From: Roridomyces roridus
Taxonomy: Eukaryota; Basidiomycota; Agaricomycetes; Agaricales; Mycenaceae
Assembly (NCBI GenBank): GCA_029378245.1
Contig: JARKIF010000003.1
Span: forward strand, 1,612,001-1,676,000
Direction of reading: 5' to 3'
Length of the DNA: 64,000 bases
A program made the translations under genes and the position numbers. The notes beneath the pieces were generated by a model, which was not told the DNA's origin, ran no database searches, and was given only the letters and a program-made list of their open reading frames with translations. How positions within the stretch are numbered: the first letter of the stretch is position 1; every line of letters starts with the position of its first letter. Positions 61,801 to 64,000 of the stretch are shown here, piece by piece.

Positions 61801-64000
61801 GAGGTGAAACACTCGGGAAACCAGTTCGGGACGATCATGAGCAGCTTGACCGGGCAGCAGTTCCCGAGTGATCTCCGGCCATTTTGGATTGGTTGTCACC
61901 GTCATGAAGATGTCGACCTTTCTGTAGTAGCGTGCGATTGCCATCGAGTCCTGGAACTGCTGGCCCATGTGCCGTGGCCCACCCTGATAGCTTGACGGCA
62001 AGACAGTGCGTTGACCGAGGTCATTGAGGTCCACAGCGTCGTCTGCCCCATGTATCGCATCTTCGAGCCCATTGTAGAGAGCCGCACGTAGCTTCGGCTG
62101 GTTAAAGCGCAAGTACTGCAGCCGATTTTGATCTGCCGAGGCCCACATGTCCACCAGATAGCGCTGGAACAAACGGCCACCACGTAAAGGAGTAGAGAAT
62201 TCACCCTCACGTGCATGAATCCTGTATGCAATGTACCGCGTCTGCGTGAGCCGCCGTGGTTTCTCCGCCTCCGGATCCTCCAGCTGGAGGTCTTGGTGCC
62301 AGCCCGGCTCCCCGCGAGGAAACAGCAGAACGTAGTAGAGGGGAGTATAACCAGGATGGCGATCGCTGATGCGCTGCAGAGGACCATCTCGTCGTCTGAG
62401 AATTATGTCCCTCGACTCCGCATTGGATTGATCACCTGGAAGAATAACAGCAACCTCGTCTGCTGTAGGCAAATTACCCCGACGGCGATGGACGTTCGGT
62501 GCCGCCCGGAGCCTGACAACAGCCTCGTCTGTATCCGGGTGCTGGCGTAAGACCTCGTGTGCGTGCATGTAGATGGGCGCGTATTGATGATTCGCCGTTA
62601 TCACATTTTGCAGCAGTTCCATGGTGTCTCGACGCAAATTGCTGTTGTTTTGCATTCGGTAGTCGAGAGCAGCGCGGGGCTCGAAGATGTACAGCTGGGC
62701 GTATATAGGCTGCTGACCCTGCGAGGGAATGAGAGCGCCCGCGCGGTGGCAGAGCTCGCCTTGAATCTTGAATACCGGAGGCCCACCGCCGCGGTTCACC
62801 GACTGATCCTCCTTGACCCCGAGAGAAGTGAAGGAAAGGGCGATATTGTACTGCCACATGTTGAGGCGAAACTCTTTTGACTGAGCATCATCGCCCTGAA
62901 GCAGCTGGAGTAGGGGAGCTGGGGGAGGTTCAAGATCAGCAATTTGAACCTTCCCGTGGTCGCAGCATGACCCAAACTTGGGTGCACCCAGGGAAGAATC
63001 GGTTATCTTCTCATCCATCCAATGGAGAGCTTTGCAGTGGCGACACTTGACATTCATGCGGCCAAGGTCATGTCGAGCCGCAGGTTCCGTGTATGGACGA
63101 CGCGCTGGAGGGAGTCTGCGCAGCTGAGCAGCAGTCAGTGCAGGGGGTGCTGACAACCACGTCAGCATCCATTGTAAAAGATGCCAAAGAAAAAAAGAGA
63201 CATACCTGGCGGTCTCGGTTGGATTGCACGCACAGGAGCATTTCCCCGCCCACGTCCGCGTGTCTGGCCCCGCCCCCGCCCCCGCCCACGGCCACGGCCC
63301 CGACCGCGGCCGGCTTGAGGAACAATCTGACCCGGCTCATCTTCGGATGCTTGATTGGGCTCTTCATCGCGCGGTAGGTTTTGCAGTGTACGCAGAGGTG
63401 GAACGCGAATCACCAGTCTAGGAGGAGGAGGATCCTGCACAGGCTGCTGTACCCGCGGAGGCAAACGTATCACCAGCCTCTCAATCGGCGGCGGTGGCAG
63501 CGGAGCTTGAAGAGTATTGGCGGCCCCGCTCCTTGCTTGTTGTTGACGCGCCAGTTGGCCGAGAGCACGTCTGGAAGGGCCCGCCTGCCCCGTTGGTGGC
63601 GGAGTTGGGAGTGCCAATTGGGCTGCTGGAAGACGGGCACCCCGACGGCCATTCGGTGCTTCCTGAGACACGGGTGTCAAGAGACCTTGCGGCTGCTGGG
63701 AAACAGTCAGATAACAGTGAGGAACTGACAAATTGAGGCTCACCCTGGATGATTGCGGCGTCGGTGACGGTGGACGATTCTCTTGGGGCACGGGATGTGG
63801 GATACGACGGCGTCGGCGACTCGGGGTCTCTTGGAGCGCTGCCTGACGTTGGCGTTCGGCGTCCCTATGTCCTTCCCGCTCTTGCTCCAAGGAAGATAGT
63901 TCTGGGGGCGGCAGTCTTTCATTGGTCAGATTTTGAAAGGGAGCTCGCGAGGGACGCGGTGAACGACGTTGTTGGGAGGTGCTTGCATACGGCGGCTGCA
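58883..64000 (-). CDS. Helitron RepHel transposase/helicase (N-terminus outside window)
   Basis: Four exons read: 64000-63744 (open to the edge), 63695-63206, 63149-61126, 61072-58883. The N-terminal part is low-complexity with an Arg-Gly repeat (QAGRGRGRGRGRGRGRG). Next come a zinc-like cluster (CRHCKALHWMDEK) and the Helitron_like_N region (GELCHRAGALIPSQG), then the HUH endonuclease with LPHFHLLLFL and the tyrosine helix YVFKYIQKGGD. The PIF1-type SF1 helicase shows GPGGTGKTFVYRT (Walker A), RLIVWDEIGM (Walker B), VIFGGDFQQILPVV, FGLTINKAQGQSV and HGQLYVALSRATS. All frames are intact in the visible part, so this copy may be recent or active. The intron between Rep and Hel (61073-61125) joins RLQ to VHLPGQH. 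Confidence 0.92.

Larger units (their letters stand above)
57707..64000 (-). mobile_element. Helitron (rolling-circle transposon), 5' end outside window
   Basis: Defined by the RepHel gene, with the 296-residue ORF as probable second gene. Limits are nominal: the left (3') end lies somewhere in 57184-57706, and the right (5') end is beyond the window. Confidence 0.75.

Overview
The window is nuclear DNA of a filamentous basidiomycete, most likely a mushroom-forming agaricomycete. The signs are very dense short introns (mostly 44-60 nt, about 150 of them in about 25 genes), short intergenic distances, a GH131-CBM1 cell-wall glucanase, and tyrosine-recombinase (DIRS/Ngaro-like) and Helitron elements typical of such genomes. 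Gene models were built by hand: splice sites were chosen so that the reading frame keeps family-conserved motifs, so most exon limits are inferred rather than observed.

Region 1 (1-20.9 kb) is a compact housekeeping block: the 3' end of a septin gene, chorismate mutase (ARO7), thiamine thiazole synthase (THI4), an AN1 zinc-finger protein, a secreted endonuclease/exonuclease/phosphatase-type protein, a diverged SF3b subunit 3 (RSE1), the NuA4 subunit EAF7, the E4 ubiquitin ligase UFD2, mitochondrial ribosomal protein bL35m, a histidine-phosphatase (phosphoglycerate mutase-like) protein and a small secreted protein of unknown function. Between 7.7 and 8.35 kb lies a gene-free stretch with paired hairpin repeats and a 24-bp relic of EAF7.

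Region 2 (21.1-30.1 kb) is a tyrosine-recombinase retrotransposon with identical 174-bp terminal direct repeats, a Gag-like ORF, an RT-RNase H ORF and a recombinase ORF. Two non-autonomous DNA elements are nested in it: a 765-bp one that interrupts the RT-RNase H frame exactly, with a 7-bp target duplication, and a 1.9-kb one upstream of the recombinase. A gene-poor flank with promoter-like and 3'-end-like relics of the small secreted-protein gene follows (30.1-31.0 kb).

Region 3 (31.0-57.2 kb) is again dense and conserved: RSP5 (HECT ligase), a Ras GEF, ribosomal protein uL22, the TORC2 subunit RICTOR/AVO3, an anoctamin (IST2-like), a single-pass membrane protein, complex I subunit NDUFS4, a CSC1/OSCA-like channel with an apparent one-base frameshift, the GH131-CBM1 glucanase, a membrane-anchored Cu/Zn superoxide dismutase, and the PH/BAR protein SLM1.

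Region 4 (57.7 kb to the right edge) is a Helitron read on the minus strand: a RepHel (HUH endonuclease plus PIF1-type helicase) gene that runs off the window, followed by a second gene of unknown function in the same orientation.

The genes do not form an obvious pathway cluster. The most unusual features are structural: eight probable GC-AG introns, microexons of 8 and 11 nt, the nested transposon with tRNA-like promoters, and the relic that suggests duplication of the RSE1-EAF7 segment.
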